From contig JAFAEL010000076.1 in NCBI GenBank assembly GCA_023423995.1, positions 1 through 27,031 of the forward strand: a stretch of 27,031 nt of DNA. The letters are read 5' to 3'. The position numbers and the translations under genes are program-made. The notes beneath the pieces were generated by a model. The model saw only the letters and a list, made by a program, of their open reading frames with translations, had not been told where the DNA came from and searched no databases. Positions 15,793 through 24,119 of this stretch are shown here, in pieces. Each line of letters starts with the position of its first letter. The first letter of the stretch is position 1. The stretch is from Pseudomonadota bacterium. Lineage in GTDB: Bacteria > Pseudomonadota > Alphaproteobacteria > Rhizobiales > Beijerinckiaceae.

Positions 15793-16818
15793 ATGCAGAT
15801 TTCGCGTCCATATCTGATGTTCCTTGGCGACGTGCCGGACACGCTCGCCGCCAAGACGGCCTACGGCATCGTCGACTGGCGTCGCGACTGGTGCCTCGGC
15901 CAACTCCGGCTTCCGGGCTGCAAGGCGGATCTCGGCCTGCCGGACATCAGCGTCGAAGAGGCAGCCCGTCAGGGCGCGAAGACGATGGTCATCGGTATCG
16001 TGAACGCCGGTGGCGTGCTGAACGAGACCTGGGTTCCCGACATCCTCAAGGCGCTCGAATCGGGGATGGACGTCGCGAGCGGGCTCCATATCCGCCTCGG
16101 CTCGGACCCGCGCATCGCGGAGGCCGCCGCCAAGCATGGCCGCCAGCTCTTCGACGTGCGCCAGTCCGACCAGCGTTTCGCGACCGGGAAGGGCACGAAG
16201 CGTTCGGGCCTTCGGCTCCTGACCGTCGGGACCGATTGCTCGGTCGGCAAGAAGTATACGGCGCTCGCGCTCGAGCGAGAGATGACGGCGCGCGGCTTCG
16301 ACGCCGAGTTCAAGGCCACGGGGCAGACGGGCGTCTTCATCTCCGGCCGCGGGGTCGCGATCGATGCCGTCGTCGCCGACTTCATCTCGGGCGCAGTCGA
16401 GTGGATCTCGCCCGACGCAGCCCCGGAGCACTGGGACCTGGTCGAAGGGCAGGGCTCCCTCTTCCACCCCTCCTTCGCGGGTGTGACGCTGGGATTGCTG
16501 CACGGCGCCCAGCCTGACGCCTTCGTGGTCTGCCACGAGCCGACGCGAACCAACATGCGCGGCGTGAAGCACCCGCTCCCTACTATCCAGCAGGTCATCG
16601 ACCTCACGGTTCAGTGCGGGCAACTGACCAATCCGGCCATCCGCCCGGTCGGCATTGCCGTCAACACGCAGGCGCTCCCTGAGGCGGAGGCTAAGGCCTA
16701 TCTGGAGAAGGTCGCGGCCGAGCACGACCTGCCCGCGACCGACCCGATCCGGTTCGGGGTCTCCACCATCATCGACCGTCTCGAGGCCGAGTTCCCGCGC
16801 AGCCGCGCCGCCTCCTGA
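15793..16818 (+). CDS. DUF1611 P-loop protein, DgcN-like (D-glutamate N-acetyltransferase family)
   Basis: A 341-residue protein with an N-terminal Rossmann-like domain (1-135, containing YLMFLGDVPDTLAAKTAYGIVDWR and MVIGIVNAGGVLNETWVPDI). The C-terminal P-loop NTPase-like domain has a Walker A-type loop GTDCSVGKKYTA at 146-157, followed by EFKATGQTGVFISGRGVAIDAV and DLVEGQGSLFHPSF. This is the DUF1611 family; one marine member, DgcN, acetylates D-glutamate in a D-glutamate catabolic route together with the racemase DgcA. No dgcA-like (enolase-superfamily) gene is adjacent, so the role here is uncertain. ATG 15793 has AAGG seven bases upstream. Its stop overlaps by one base the start of the MFS exporter gene (TGATG), implying a shared operon and perhaps shared substrate. 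Confidence 0.82.
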   Translation: MQISRPYLMFLGDVPDTLAAKTAYGIVDWRRDWCLGQLRLPGCKADLGLPDISVEEAARQGAKTMVIGIVNAGGVLNETWVPDILKALESGMDVASGLHIRLGSDPRIAEAAAKHGRQLFDVRQSDQRFATGKGTKRSGLRLLTVGTDCSVGKKYTALALEREMTARGFDAEFKATGQTGVFISGRGVAIDAVVADFISGAVEWISPDAAPEHWDLVEGQGSLFHPSFAGVTLGLLHGAQPDAFVVCHEPTRTNMRGVKHPLPTIQQVIDLTVQCGQLTNPAIRPVGIAVNTQALPEAEAKAYLEKVAAEHDLPATDPIRFGVSTIIDRLEAEFPRSRAAS

Positions 16819-18275
16819 TGGATGCGGCAACGCCGGAGCCGATCCGCGCGACCACACTGACGCCGAGCGACATCCGCTCGATCTTCTTCGGCATCATGCT
16901 GGCGATGCTGCTCTCGGCACTCGACCAGACGATCGTCGCGACCGCGATGCCGACCATCGGCCGCGAACTCGGGGACGTGGAGCACCTTCCCTGGGTGGTC
17001 ACGTCCTACCTGCTGGCTTCCACGGCCGTGACGCCGCTCTACGGGCGGTTTTCCGACATGCATGGGCGGCGCGTGACGCTGCTCATCGGTATCACGATCT
17101 TCGTCGTCGGCTCGATCGCCTGCGCGCTTGCGCCGAACATGCTCGCCCTGATCCTCGCGCGCGGTGTCCAGGGCCTCGGCGGCGGCGGCCTGATCGCGAT
17201 CGCCCAGACGATCGTGGCCGACATGGTCACGCCGCGCGAGCGGGGACGCTATCAGGTCTATTTCGGCGCTGTCTTCGCCACCGCCAGCCTGGCAGGGCCG
17301 GTTCTCGGCGGGTTCTTCGCCCAGAGCCTGCACTGGTCGGTGATCTTCTGGATCAACCTGCCACTCGGCCTGCTCGCCTTCCTGCTCACCAACCAGCGAC
17401 TGAAGAAGCTGCCGCTGGTCGAACGGCGGCATCGGCTCGACGTGCTCGGCGCGATGCTGCTGATCGGCGCGACCACGACCTTCATGCTCGTCCTGAGCTG
17501 GGGAGGCACGCACTACGCCTGGCGTTCCGCCGAGATACTGGTTCTCGCAGCACTTTCCCTGGTGCTCTGGGGCGCTTTCCTGCTCCGGATGAAGGTCGCG
17601 GCTGAGCCGCTGATCCCTCTCCAGGTCTTCAAGGACCGCGTCATCGCCTCTGCCATCCTGGCCAGCGCCTCGGCTATGGCGACCTATATCGGGCTCGCGA
17701 TCTTCGTCCCGATCTACTTCGAGACGGTGCTCGGGCTGTCCGCCTCCCAGTCCGGCCTCTCCCTCATCCCCCTGATGATCGGCATCGTGATCGGCTCGAC
17801 CGTGTCCGGCCGGCTGATGGCGCGGGTCGAGCATTACAAGCGGGCGCCGGTGGCCGGTGTGTCTCTCGCGATCCTCTCGATCGGGACGATCGCGCTTGTG
17901 AGTACTCTGCCATTTCCCCTGCTGCTCGGGCTGCTCTTTTGCGCCAGCCTGGGCCTCGGCACGGTGATGCCGGTCTCGACCGTGGCCCTGCAGAATGCCG
18001 CGCCGCCGGGGCATCTCGGCACTGTGACGGCGACGATGAACTTTTCGCGCCAGCTCTTCGGGGCGGTCATCGTAGCGATCTACGGCGCGATCGTGTTGAG
18101 CGGCCACGGTGCCGGAAGCGGCCTCACTCTCGAGACGCTGGCCGGCGGCATGGCGCCCGAATACGTGGCCGGCTTCCGCTACGTGTTCGTGGCCGCGACA
18201 TTGGGGCTCGCCGCATCACTTGCGTTCTTCCTCATGATGGAGGAACGCCCTCTGCGAGACCGGCCGCAAGACTGA
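16818..18275 (+). CDS. MFS transporter, DHA2 family (EmrB/QacA-like, 14 TM)
   Basis: A 485-residue inner-membrane drug:H+ antiporter-type protein. TM1 carries the DHA2 motif [17 protein letters not shown] (D36), then [24 protein letters not shown], which combines the family's motif A in loop 2-3, and [31 protein letters not shown] in TM4 (motif B, with Arg). About 14 hydrophobic segments are spread evenly, typical of EmrB/QacA exporters. No emrA-type adaptor gene is adjacent, so it probably works alone as an inner-membrane exporter. The ATG at 16818 overlaps the stop of the DgcN-like gene, so the operon may export, or import, a metabolite related to that enzyme. The substrate is unknown. Confidence 0.9.
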   Translation: MDAATPEPIRATTLTPSDIRSIFFGIMLAMLLSALDQTIVATAMPTIGRELGDVEHLPWVVTSYLLASTAVTPLYGRFSDMHGRRVTLLIGITIFVVGSIACALAPNMLALILARGVQGLGGGGLIAIAQTIVADMVTPRERGRYQVYFGAVFATASLAGPVLGGFFAQSLHWSVIFWINLPLGLLAFLLTNQRLKKLPLVERRHRLDVLGAMLLIGATTTFMLVLSWGGTHYAWRSAEILVLAALSLVLWGAFLLRMKVAAEPLIPLQVFKDRVIASAILASASAMATYIGLAIFVPIYFETVLGLSASQSGLSLIPLMIGIVIGSTVSGRLMARVEHYKRAPVAGVSLAILSIGTIALVSTLPFPLLLGLLFCASLGLGTVMPVSTVALQNAAPPGHLGTVTATMNFSRQLFGAVIVAIYGAIVLSGHGAGSGLTLETLAGGMAPEYVAGFRYVFVAATLGLAASLAFFLMMEERPLRDRPQD

Positions 18276-18313
18276 CGGCGGAGACGAGGACGCCGCGAGG
18301 CGGCGAGAACGCC

Positions 18314-18919
18314 ATGGCAGATGCCAAGAGGGAAACCGTTGCGGCTTCGGCCCTGCGGCCGAGCCGCGAAGACGCTGAAGACGCAGTGCGCACCCTCATC
18401 CGATGGGCAGGTGACGACCCGGGCCGCGAAGGCCTTGCTGAGACGCCCGCGCGCGTGGTTCGCGCCTTCTCCGACTGGTTCTCCGGCTACGCTCAGGATC
18501 CGGCCGAATACCTCCGCCGCACCTTCGAGGAGGTCGGCGGCTATGACGAGATCGTCGTGTTGAAGGGCATCACGTTCGAGTCGCATTGCGAGCACCACAT
18601 GGCGCCGATCATCGGCGAGGTGCATGTCGGGTATCTGCCTCACAAGCGCGTGGTCGGCATCTCGAAGCTCGCGCGCCTCGTCGATGCCTATTCGCGCCGG
18701 CTTCAGATCCAGGAACGGCTGACCGCCGAGATCGCCGACACCCTCCAGGAAGTGCTGCAGCCGCGTGGCGTGGCCGTCCTGATCGAATCCAGTCACGAAT
18801 GCATGACGACCCGCGGCGTCCACAAACGCGGTGTCAGCATGGTGACGAGCCGGATGCTGGGGGCGTTCCGCGACAATCCGGCAACACGGCGGGAATTCTT
18901 CGCAGCGATCGGGAAATAG
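18314..18919 (+). CDS. folE: GTP cyclohydrolase I
   Basis: A 201-residue enzyme that turns GTP into 7,8-dihydroneopterin triphosphate, the entry to folate synthesis and to queuosine-type deazapurines. The zinc ligands are all present: C92 and H95 in [14 protein letters not shown], and C163 in [17 protein letters not shown]. Other signatures are GRVH-equivalent [36 protein letters not shown] and the C-terminal helix region. Length is standard for FolE type IA. ATG 18314 is chosen over an in-frame extension into the MFS gene. It lies 38 bases after the MFS stop on the same strand. A 10-pair stem follows in the gap before the DUF1328 gene. Confidence 0.96.
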   Translation: MADAKRETVAASALRPSREDAEDAVRTLIRWAGDDPGREGLAETPARVVRAFSDWFSGYAQDPAEYLRRTFEEVGGYDEIVVLKGITFESHCEHHMAPIIGEVHVGYLPHKRVVGISKLARLVDAYSRRLQIQERLTAEIADTLQEVLQPRGVAVLIESSHECMTTRGVHKRGVSMVTSRMLGAFRDNPATRREFFAAIGK

Positions 18920-18940
18920 GCGGGCGCCTCGACGTTTGTA

Positions 18941-18972
18941 CCTGGCCGTGAGGTCACGGTCGTACTTCCAGG
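18941..18972 (+). promoter_or_regulatory. Hairpin overlapping the ribosome binding site of the DUF1328 gene
   Basis: CCTGGCCGTG (18941-18950) can pair with CACGG (18955-18959) around AGGT, and, across an eight-base bulge, with CCAGG (18968-18972). The last block contains the start of AGGAA (18970-18974), the ribosome binding site of the gene at 18982. The structure could restrain its translation. It lacks a U tract, so it is a poor terminator. Confidence 0.35.
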
Positions 18973-18981
18973 AACGTCCCC

Positions 18982-19155
18982 ATGCTGCGCTGGGCGCTCA
19001 TCTTCTTCGTCATTTCCCTCGTGGCGGGCGCCCTCGGCTTCACCGGCGTCGCGACCGGGGCAGGCCGGATAGCGCGCCTGCTCTTCGGTCTGTTCCTCGT
19101 GCTGGCCATCGTCGTGGTCGTCGTTGCCCTCCTGATCGGCCAGGCGATCTTCTAG
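18982..19155 (+). CDS. Small membrane protein, DUF1328/YtjA family
   Basis: A 57-residue protein with two hydrophobic helices, about 3-22 ([18 protein letters not shown]) and 31-54 ([20 protein letters not shown]), joined by [11 protein letters not shown]. Start [11 protein letters not shown], central GFTGVA and the length are those of the DUF1328 family, whose E. coli member is YtjA. These proteins are common in proteobacteria and often stress-induced, but their role is unknown. The ATG at 18982 has AGGAA seven bases upstream. It lies 62 bases after folE. A short GC-rich hairpin follows its stop. Confidence 0.88.
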   Translation: MLRWALIFFVISLVAGALGFTGVATGAGRIARLLFGLFLVLAIVVVVVALLIGQAIF

Positions 19156-19172
19156 CCTCGGCGCCGCCGAGG
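19156..19172 (+). terminator. Candidate terminator after the DUF1328 gene
   Basis: CCTCGG (19156-19161) and CCGAGG (19167-19172) form a perfect six-base stem with a five-base loop directly after the TAG stop. The following TCGTTG is poor in U, so termination may be weak. Confidence 0.35.
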
Positions 19173-19257
19173 TCGTTGCCCCAAGGGGGAGGTCGAGCTA
19201 CCTTCCCTTCGGATTTCAGATGCTGGCGTTCCTCGCTGGCCGATCGAAGGATGATCG

Positions 19258-19554
19258 ATGCGGGCAAGGTTTGTGGCGCTGGTGACCCTCGCTGCCGGGG
19301 CGGCTTTCGCTGCGCCGGCCCAAGCCGACGGTTTCCCGCCGTTCTACGGTTACTCTCCCTATCTCGGAGGGCCGGTCGTGTACTTCACCGGTGAGGAGGA
19401 CGTGCGCGCGGCTTCCGTCATCAGCGACGGTCTGCCCGGAATGGGAACTCGCACCTATTATCGGGGTGGTCCCTTCTACACCTACCAGCCCGTCCAGCCG
19501 CCGGTGCGTCACGCACCGCGGAAGAGCCGGCGCGTTCTCGTCACCAAGGGTTGA
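19258..19554 (+). CDS. Small secreted Tyr/Pro-rich hypothetical protein
   Basis: A 98-residue protein with a clear signal peptide (MRARFVALVTLAAGAAFAAPAQA, cleaved before DGFPP). The mature part of about 75 residues is rich in Tyr, Pro and Gly (PPFYGYSPYLGGPVVYF, RTYYRGGPFYTYQPVQPP) and ends in a basic tail (HAPRKSRRVLVTKG). It has no cysteine and no recognised domain. Start ATG 19258 has GAAGG eight bases upstream; the ATG at 19251 is in another frame. It lies between the DUF1328 gene and a second aromatic- and glycine-rich secreted protein, which suggests a set of envelope or surface proteins. Function is unknown. Confidence 0.75.
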   Translation: MRARFVALVTLAAGAAFAAPAQADGFPPFYGYSPYLGGPVVYFTGEEDVRAASVISDGLPGMGTRTYYRGGPFYTYQPVQPPVRHAPRKSRRVLVTKG

Positions 19555-19557
19555 GCT

Positions 19558-19573
19558 GCGGCGAATTCGCCGC
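19558..19573. terminator. 16-base perfect palindrome after the Tyr-rich gene
   Basis: GCGGCGAATTCGCCGC is perfectly self-complementary, giving a six-base GC stem with an AATT loop four bases after the stop at 19554. The downstream strand is pyrimidine-rich (ACTTCTCTCC) but not U-rich. It may act as a weak bidirectional terminator, or as a protein-binding dyad upstream of the stress promoter at 19608. Confidence 0.4.
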
Positions 19574-19607
19574 ACTTCTCTCCGATTCTTTCCCCGAGCG
19601 CTGCGCT

Positions 19608-19633
19608 GGAACGCAGTGCTGATGCTGCACGTT
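19608..19633 (+). promoter_or_regulatory. EcfG-type (general stress response) promoter
   Basis: GGAAC at 19608-19612, a 17-base spacer and CGTT at 19630-19633 match the alphaproteobacterial sigma-EcfG consensus GGAAC-N16-18-CGTT exactly. Transcription would start near 19640, giving a leader of about 20 bases with the ribosome binding site GGGGAGAA just before the ATG at 19662. The geometry is what a real promoter for the downstream gene needs. I found no second exact match in the other gene gaps I scanned. Confidence 0.7.
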
Positions 19634-19661
19634 CTGGGCCCGGGGGGCGGGGAGAACGATC

Positions 19662-20372
19662 ATGCAGATCAAACGCTCCGGTAAAGCGCTCGCGGCCGGC
19701 GTGCTGGTTGCCGCCATGTCCGCCTTCACGTCAGGTACGGCAACGGCCGCTCCGCTCCCGGTGACGAGTATAGACGCGGTCGCCAATCCACCGGCTGTCG
19801 ACAACGTGCAGTGGCGCCGCGGAGGCTGGGGCGGCGGCGGTTGGCGCGGCGGAGGCTGGCGCGGTGGTGGCTGGGGCTATCGCGGCGGATGGGGCGGCGG
19901 CTGGGGCTACCGGCGCGGTTGGGGCGCGGGGCCGTTCGTCGCCGGAGCCGCACTCGGCATCATCGGCGCGGCAGCGGCCGCAAACGCCTATTCCTATCCG
20001 TATTATGATGGCTGGGGCTGGGGCTCTCCGTATTACGGCTACAGCTACCCCGCCTATTACGGCTACGGATACGGCTATCCCTACGCCTACTCCTACCCGG
20101 CCTATTACGGCGGCGGTTGGGGCTGGGGCCCCGGATGGGGTGGATATCGCCGAGCCTACTGGGGCCCCGGATGGGGCGGTGGATATCGCCGGGCCTACTG
20201 GGGGCCAGGATGGCGCGGCGGCTTCCGTCGAGCTTACTGGGGCGGCCCGAGATGGGGTGGTGGAGTTCGTCGAGCCTACTGGGGCGGTCGTCCCGGCTTC
20301 TACCGGGCCGGTGGCTTCTACCGCGGCTCGGGCGCACCTGGCCGCGGCAAGGTCTATTACCGCAGGTTCTGA
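19662..20372 (+). CDS. Secreted Gly/Trp/Tyr/Arg-rich repeat protein
   Basis: A 236-residue protein with a signal peptide (1 to about 29, ending TSGTATAA). The mature chain is low complexity in ordered blocks: GGW/RGG repeats (52-89); a hydrophobic glycine-zipper-like stretch (90-110, GPFVAGAALGIIGAAAAANAY); Tyr/Pro repeats (111-148, YSYPYYDG, YGYSYPAYYGYGYGYP); then four copies of RRAYWG at 163, 176, 189 and 203, spaced 13-14 residues; and a basic Tyr-rich end (GKVYYRRF). It has no cysteine. Similar Gly/Trp/Tyr-rich exported proteins occur in Hyphomicrobiales without assigned function; a structural or surface-coating role is plausible. Codons stay GC-rich, as in the host. ATG 19662 follows GGGGAGAA, and an EcfG-type promoter sits just upstream, so it is probably induced by general stress. 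Confidence 0.78.
   Translation: MQIKRSGKALAAGVLVAAMSAFTSGTATAAPLPVTSIDAVANPPAVDNVQWRRGGWGGGGWRGGGWRGGGWGYRGGWGGGWGYRRGWGAGPFVAGAALGIIGAAAAANAYSYPYYDGWGWGSPYYGYSYPAYYGYGYGYPYAYSYPAYYGGGWGWGPGWGGYRRAYWGPGWGGGYRRAYWGPGWRGGFRRAYWGGPRWGGGVRRAYWGGRPGFYRAGGFYRGSGAPGRGKVYYRRF
20142..20291 (+). repeat. Degenerate in-gene tandem repeat, unit about 39 bases
   Basis: Four imperfect copies of a roughly 39-base unit encode Gly-Gly-(Tyr/Phe/Val)-Arg-Arg-Ala-Tyr-Trp-Gly followed by a short Gly/Pro/Trp link. The DNA copies share GCCTACTGGGG cores (GCTTACTGGGG in the third). The first two copies are nearly identical, suggesting recent duplication; such arrays can gain or lose units by slippage. Confidence 0.75.
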
Positions 20373-20500
20373 CCTGGGGCGCCGCCGCAGGACACGCTCG
20401 GCGACCCCTGCTTTGTTGACGGGGTTCACAGCCGGACCTGACCCGGCGGGTTGACCTTCTGCGCGTGGCATCGGAAGCGAAGATGTCAGCGGAGAGGACG

Positions 20501-21265
20501 ATGTCGAGCGCGAGCCCCGTTATCGGGACCGGCGATGAGGGTAGCTATGGGTCGGGTGCGTTGGGTTCCCTCGAGCCCGCGCGCCGGCTGATCGTCGCCC
20601 TCGACGTCCCGACCCCGCTGGAAGCCGAGCGCCTCGTCGGGGCGCTGGCCGACCTGCCGGTGGTGTTCAAGATCGGCCATCAACTCGCCTATGTGGGAGG
20701 CCTGACGGTCGCCGAGCGGCTCGCCAAGGCCGGCCGCGAGGTGTTCCTCGATCTGAAGCTTCACGACATCCCGAGAACCGTCGAGGAGGGCGTCCGCTCC
20801 CTCGCGGGGTTCGGCGCAAAATTCCTCACCGTGCACGCCTATCCTCAGACCATGCGGGCCGCGGTCGCCGGTGCGGCCGGCACCGACCTGACCTTGCTCG
20901 CGGTGACGGTTCTCACATCCATGAACGACCTCGACGCGACGGAGGCCGGCTACGCGCTGCCCGTCGCCGACCTTGCCCTGCGCCGCGCTCTGGAGGCGGC
21001 GGAGGCGGGCATCGGCGGGCTCGTCTGCGCCGCCAGCGAGGCGCCAGCGTTGCGCGAGGTGGTCGGGGCCGAGCGGGTGCTCGTCGTCCCTGGCATCCGC
21101 CCCGCCGGGGAGGATGCGGGAGATCAGAAGCGCGTCACAACGCCGGCCGACGCGATACGGGCCGGGGCCGATCGGATCGTGGTCGGCCGACCCATCACGG
21201 GCGCCGCCGACCCGCTTGCGGCCGCGCAGGCCATCATTGCAGGAATTGAGGAGGGCGCGGCGTGA
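20501..21265 (+). CDS. pyrF: Orotidine 5'-phosphate decarboxylase
   Basis: A 254-residue TIM-barrel enzyme that decarboxylates OMP to UMP, the last step of the pathway. The active-site array D-x-K-x-x-D is present as D84, K86 and D89 in [14 protein letters not shown]. Other signatures are [30 protein letters not shown], and at the phosphate site [17 protein letters not shown] with [17 protein letters not shown] 20501 with GGAGAGG five bases upstream is chosen; ATG 20483 and GTG 20465 are in-frame alternatives. Even so there are about 25 residues before the barrel ([15 protein letters not shown]...), more than usual. The stop overlaps the GTG start of pyrC (GTGA), so it leads the pyrFCED operon. 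Confidence 0.95.
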   Translation: MSSASPVIGTGDEGSYGSGALGSLEPARRLIVALDVPTPLEAERLVGALADLPVVFKIGHQLAYVGGLTVAERLAKAGREVFLDLKLHDIPRTVEEGVRSLAGFGAKFLTVHAYPQTMRAAVAGAAGTDLTLLAVTVLTSMNDLDATEAGYALPVADLALRRALEAAEAGIGGLVCAASEAPALREVVGAERVLVVPGIRPAGEDAGDQKRVTTPADAIRAGADRIVVGRPITGAADPLAAAQAIIAGIEEGAA

Positions 21266-22308
21266 GCGATCGGATCACGATCCGTCGGCCGGACGATTGG
21301 CACGTCCACTTCCGGGACGGCGCCATGATGCAGGCCTGTCTGCCGGAGACGGCGAGGGTTTTTGCGCGCGCCATCGCGATGCCGAACCTGACCCCGCCGG
21401 TTCGTACGACGGACGACGCCATCGCCTATCGCGAGCGGCTCCGGGCCGCGCGGCCGGCCGGCTCGTCCTTTGAACCTTTGATGACATGCTACCTGACGCA
21501 TGACACGGACCCGGACGACATCGAGCGCGGGTTCCGGGAGGGCGTCTTCGCCGCCCTTAAGCTCTATCCGGCGCACGCCACGACCAATGCGGCCGAAGGT
21601 GTGACGGATCTCAACCGGCTCGACCGTGTCTTCGAGCGCGCGGAGAAGATCGGCCTGCCGCTCTCCATGCATGGCGAGGAAGTCGATCCTGCCATCGACA
21701 TCTTCGACCGCGAGGCGGTGTTCATCGATCGCCGGCTCGGGCCGCTGACGGAGAAGTTTCCCGGCCTCAAGATGATCCTGGAGCACCTGACGACGGCCGC
21801 CGCGGTCGATTTCGTCCGCGCCAAGTTCCCGCAGGTCGCCGGCACCATCACGCCCCATCATCTCGAGCTGACGCGGACCGACATGCTCGGGCATGGGATG
21901 CGTCCGGACTATTACTGCATGCCGGTCGTCAAGACGGAGCGGGACCGCCGCGCGCTCGTCGCGGCCGCCGTCTCGGGCGAACCCTGCTATTTCCTGGGCA
22001 CGGATTCCGCACCCCATCCGCTGGCCCGGAAGCGCTCCATACCGGCTGCCGCCGGCATCTTCGCCGCCCCCACGGCGATCGAGATCTATGCCGACGTGTT
22101 CGATCGCGCAGGCGCGCTCGACCGTCTGGAGGCCTTTGCGTCCCTCAACGGCCCGCGCCATTACGGCATGGCGCCGAACGAGGACCAGATCACGCTCGAG
22201 CGGGTGGAGTGGCAGGCGCCGGAAACCCTGGCCGTGAACGGTCCGGAGGAATGCGTCCCGATCTATCGCGGCGGCCAGACCCTGCGCTGGCGGCTCGCTG
22301 CTGCCTGA
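21262..22308 (+). CDS. pyrC: Dihydroorotase
   Basis: A 348-residue class II (E. coli-type) dihydroorotase that cyclises carbamoyl-aspartate to dihydroorotate. All metal-site residues are visible and align with E. coli PyrC at an offset of two: H14 and H16 in [10 protein letters not shown], the carboxylated K100 in [14 protein letters not shown]137 in LSMHGEE, H175 in ILEHLTT, and D248 in [10 protein letters not shown]. The short class II form works without an aspartate transcarbamylase partner. Start is GTG 21262, overlapping the pyrF stop. It is followed after a 30-base gap by pyrE. Confidence 0.96.
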   Translation: MSDRITIRRPDDWHVHFRDGAMMQACLPETARVFARAIAMPNLTPPVRTTDDAIAYRERLRAARPAGSSFEPLMTCYLTHDTDPDDIERGFREGVFAALKLYPAHATTNAAEGVTDLNRLDRVFERAEKIGLPLSMHGEEVDPAIDIFDREAVFIDRRLGPLTEKFPGLKMILEHLTTAAAVDFVRAKFPQVAGTITPHHLELTRTDMLGHGMRPDYYCMPVVKTERDRRALVAAAVSGEPCYFLGTDSAPHPLARKRSIPAAAGIFAAPTAIEIYADVFDRAGALDRLEAFASLNGPRHYGMAPNEDQITLERVEWQAPETLAVNGPEECVPIYRGGQTLRWRLAAA

Positions 22309-22338
22309 ACCGAACCGAGTACGGAAAGTGAGATTCGC

Positions 22339-23037
22339 ATGTTCCAGGGCGTGACCTTCGCGGACAAGGCCTCCGTGGCGGAGACGGTCGCGCGCATGCT
22401 GTTCGAGATCGAAGCCGTGCGCTTCATGGAAGAGAAGCCCTTCATCTTCACCTCCGGCTGGGCGAGCCCGGTCTATATCGACTGCCGCCGGCTGATCTCC
22501 TTCCCGCGCGTGCGCGGAACGCTGATGGATCTCGGGGCGTCGCTGGTCTGCCGCGAGGCGGGTTTCGAGCGGTTCGACGCGGTCGCCGGCGGCGAGACGG
22601 CCGGCATCCCGTTCGCAGCCTGGATGGCGGACCGGCTGCAACTGCCGATGCAATATGTGCGCAAGAAGCCGAAGGGTTTCGGCCGCAATGCGCAGATCGA
22701 GGGCCACGTGGCCGAGGGCCAGCGCGTCCTGCTGGTCGAGGATCTGGCCACCGACGGCCGCAGCAAGCAGCTCTTCGCCAATGCTCTGCGCGAGGCGGGC
22801 TGCAGCGTCGACCACCTGTTCGTGGTCTTCTACTACTCGATCTTCAAGGAATCGCCGAAGTACTTGGCCGATATGGGCCTCACCATGCACCACCTTGCCA
22901 CTTGGTGGGACGTGCTGGGGGTCGCCAAGACCGGCGGTCGCTTCGACGCTCCGGTGCTTCGCGAGGTCGAGTCCTTCCTCCATGACCCGGCCGGCTGGTC
23001 GAAGGCGAATGGCGGGATCGACAAGACGCCGGAGTGA
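22339..23037 (+). CDS. pyrE: Orotate phosphoribosyltransferase
   Basis: A 232-residue type I phosphoribosyltransferase that joins orotate to PRPP giving OMP. The PRPP loop is [14 protein letters not shown] at 130-143, a variant of the usual VxxVDDVxTxG with Asp-Gly-Arg in place of Thr/Ala-Gly; the two acidic residues E134 and D135 remain. Upstream signatures are [22 protein letters not shown] (orotate side), [20 protein letters not shown], and the flexible-loop region [17 protein letters not shown] with its catalytic lysines. It is about 20 residues longer than E. coli PyrE (213). ATG 22339 has AAAGTGAG about 10 bases upstream. Its stop overlaps the putative GTG start of pyrD. Confidence 0.95.
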   Translation: MFQGVTFADKASVAETVARMLFEIEAVRFMEEKPFIFTSGWASPVYIDCRRLISFPRVRGTLMDLGASLVCREAGFERFDAVAGGETAGIPFAAWMADRLQLPMQYVRKKPKGFGRNAQIEGHVAEGQRVLLVEDLATDGRSKQLFANALREAGCSVDHLFVVFYYSIFKESPKYLADMGLTMHHLATWWDVLGVAKTGGRFDAPVLREVESFLHDPAGWSKANGGIDKTPE

Positions 23038-24119
23038 CGGGCTCGCTGCTCCCGATGATCGATCTTGCCTACCGGGCGTTCAAGCCGGCGCTCCGCCTCG
23101 TCGACCCGGAAACCGCGCATCGGCTTGCCGTGAAGGCGCTGGCCTCCGGCATACCGTTCGGTTCCGCCATAGCTGACGATCCGGTCCTGAAGTGCCGGGT
23201 TCTTGGACTCGACATGCCGAACCCGATCGGGCTCGCGGCGGGGTTCGACAAGAATGGGGAGGCGCCCGACGCCCTGCTGCGGCTCGGCTTCGGCCATGTG
23301 GAAGTCGGCACCGTCACGCCGCGCCCTCAGCCGGGCAATCCGCGGCCCCGCCTGTTCCGGCTCGCCGAGGACGAGGCCGTGATCAATCGCTACGGCTTCA
23401 ACAGCGAGGGCCTGGAGCCGGTGCTGCGTCGGCTCGCTGCCCGGAAGGGCAGGGGAGGGATCGTCGGCATCAATGTCGGGAAGAACAAGGACACGGCAGA
23501 CGAGATCGCGGATTTCGTGACCGGCATCGGGGCCGTCACGCCCTATGCCGATTACCTCGTGATCAACGTCTCCTCGCCGAACACGCCCGGCCTGCGCAAT
23601 CTCCAGGCCCGCGAGAGCATGGAGAGGCTCATCCGGGCGGCGTTCGAGGCGCGTGCCGCTGCTGCGTCCGGCCCCCTGCCGCCCCTGCTCGTAAAGCTCG
23701 CCCCCGATCTCGACGGGGACGGTCTCGCGGATGCCGCCGAGGTGGCGCTCGCCACGGGGATCGACGGGCTGATCATGGGCAACACGACGATCTCGCGCCC
23801 TTCTTCCCTCAGGAGCAGCCACCGCGGCGAGGCCGGCGGCCTGTCGGGCAAGCCGCTCTTCGAGCTCTCGACGCAGCGCCTGCGCGAACTGCATCGCCTG
23901 ACGAAGGGTAGGGTCCCGCTCATCGGCGCCGGCGGGGTCTCATCCGGTGCAGGCGCCTATGCGAAGATTCGGGCCGGCGCCTCGCTCGTGCAGCTCTACA
24001 GCGCCCTCGTCTACGAGGGGCCGGGCCTCGCTACGCGCATCAAGCGGGAACTCGCGATGCTGCTGAAGCGCGACGGGTTCGGCTCGGTGGGGGAGGCGGT
24101 CGGTGCCGACAATCGCTGA
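23034..24119 (+). CDS. pyrD: Dihydroorotate dehydrogenase (quinone), class 2
   Basis: A 361-residue membrane-associated flavoprotein that oxidises dihydroorotate to orotate with quinone. The class 2 N-terminal helices are visible ([28 protein letters not shown]), followed by [57 protein letters not shown], the catalytic-serine loop [16 protein letters not shown] (Ser at 180/181), and the FMN-phosphate region [34 protein letters not shown]. The GTG at 23034 overlaps the pyrE stop as GTGA, like pyrF/pyrC. ATG 23055 (354 residues) fits the family N-terminus equally well, and neither has a strong ribosome binding site. The stop forms TGATCA with the convergent hutI stop. Confidence 0.95.
   Translation: MTGSLLPMIDLAYRAFKPALRLVDPETAHRLAVKALASGIPFGSAIADDPVLKCRVLGLDMPNPIGLAAGFDKNGEAPDALLRLGFGHVEVGTVTPRPQPGNPRPRLFRLAEDEAVINRYGFNSEGLEPVLRRLAARKGRGGIVGINVGKNKDTADEIADFVTGIGAVTPYADYLVINVSSPNTPGLRNLQARESMERLIRAAFEARAAAASGPLPPLLVKLAPDLDGDGLADAAEVALATGIDGLIMGNTTISRPSSLRSSHRGEAGGLSGKPLFELSTQRLRELHRLTKGRVPLIGAGGVSSGAGAYAKIRAGASLVQLYSALVYEGPGLATRIKRELAMLLKRDGFGSVGEAVGADNR

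Noticed and set aside
16698..18107. 469-codon open frame antisense to the MFS gene
   Set aside because: Typical mirror frame of hydrophobic codons giving a hydrophilic Arg/Asp-rich chain; the MFS gene with its motifs is clearly real.
18944..18961. Intrinsic terminator after folE
   Set aside because: The stem is good, but it is followed by GTACTTCCAGG rather than a U tract and overlaps the next ribosome binding site, so a regulatory hairpin fits better.
20142..20291. CRISPR-like array
   Set aside because: Copies are imperfect, have no unique spacers and stay in frame encoding RRAYWG units; it is a protein repeat.
21124..22983. 619-codon open frame antisense to pyrC and pyrE
   Set aside because: The opposite strand has intact catalytic residues of PyrC and PyrE; the antisense product has no recognisable motif.
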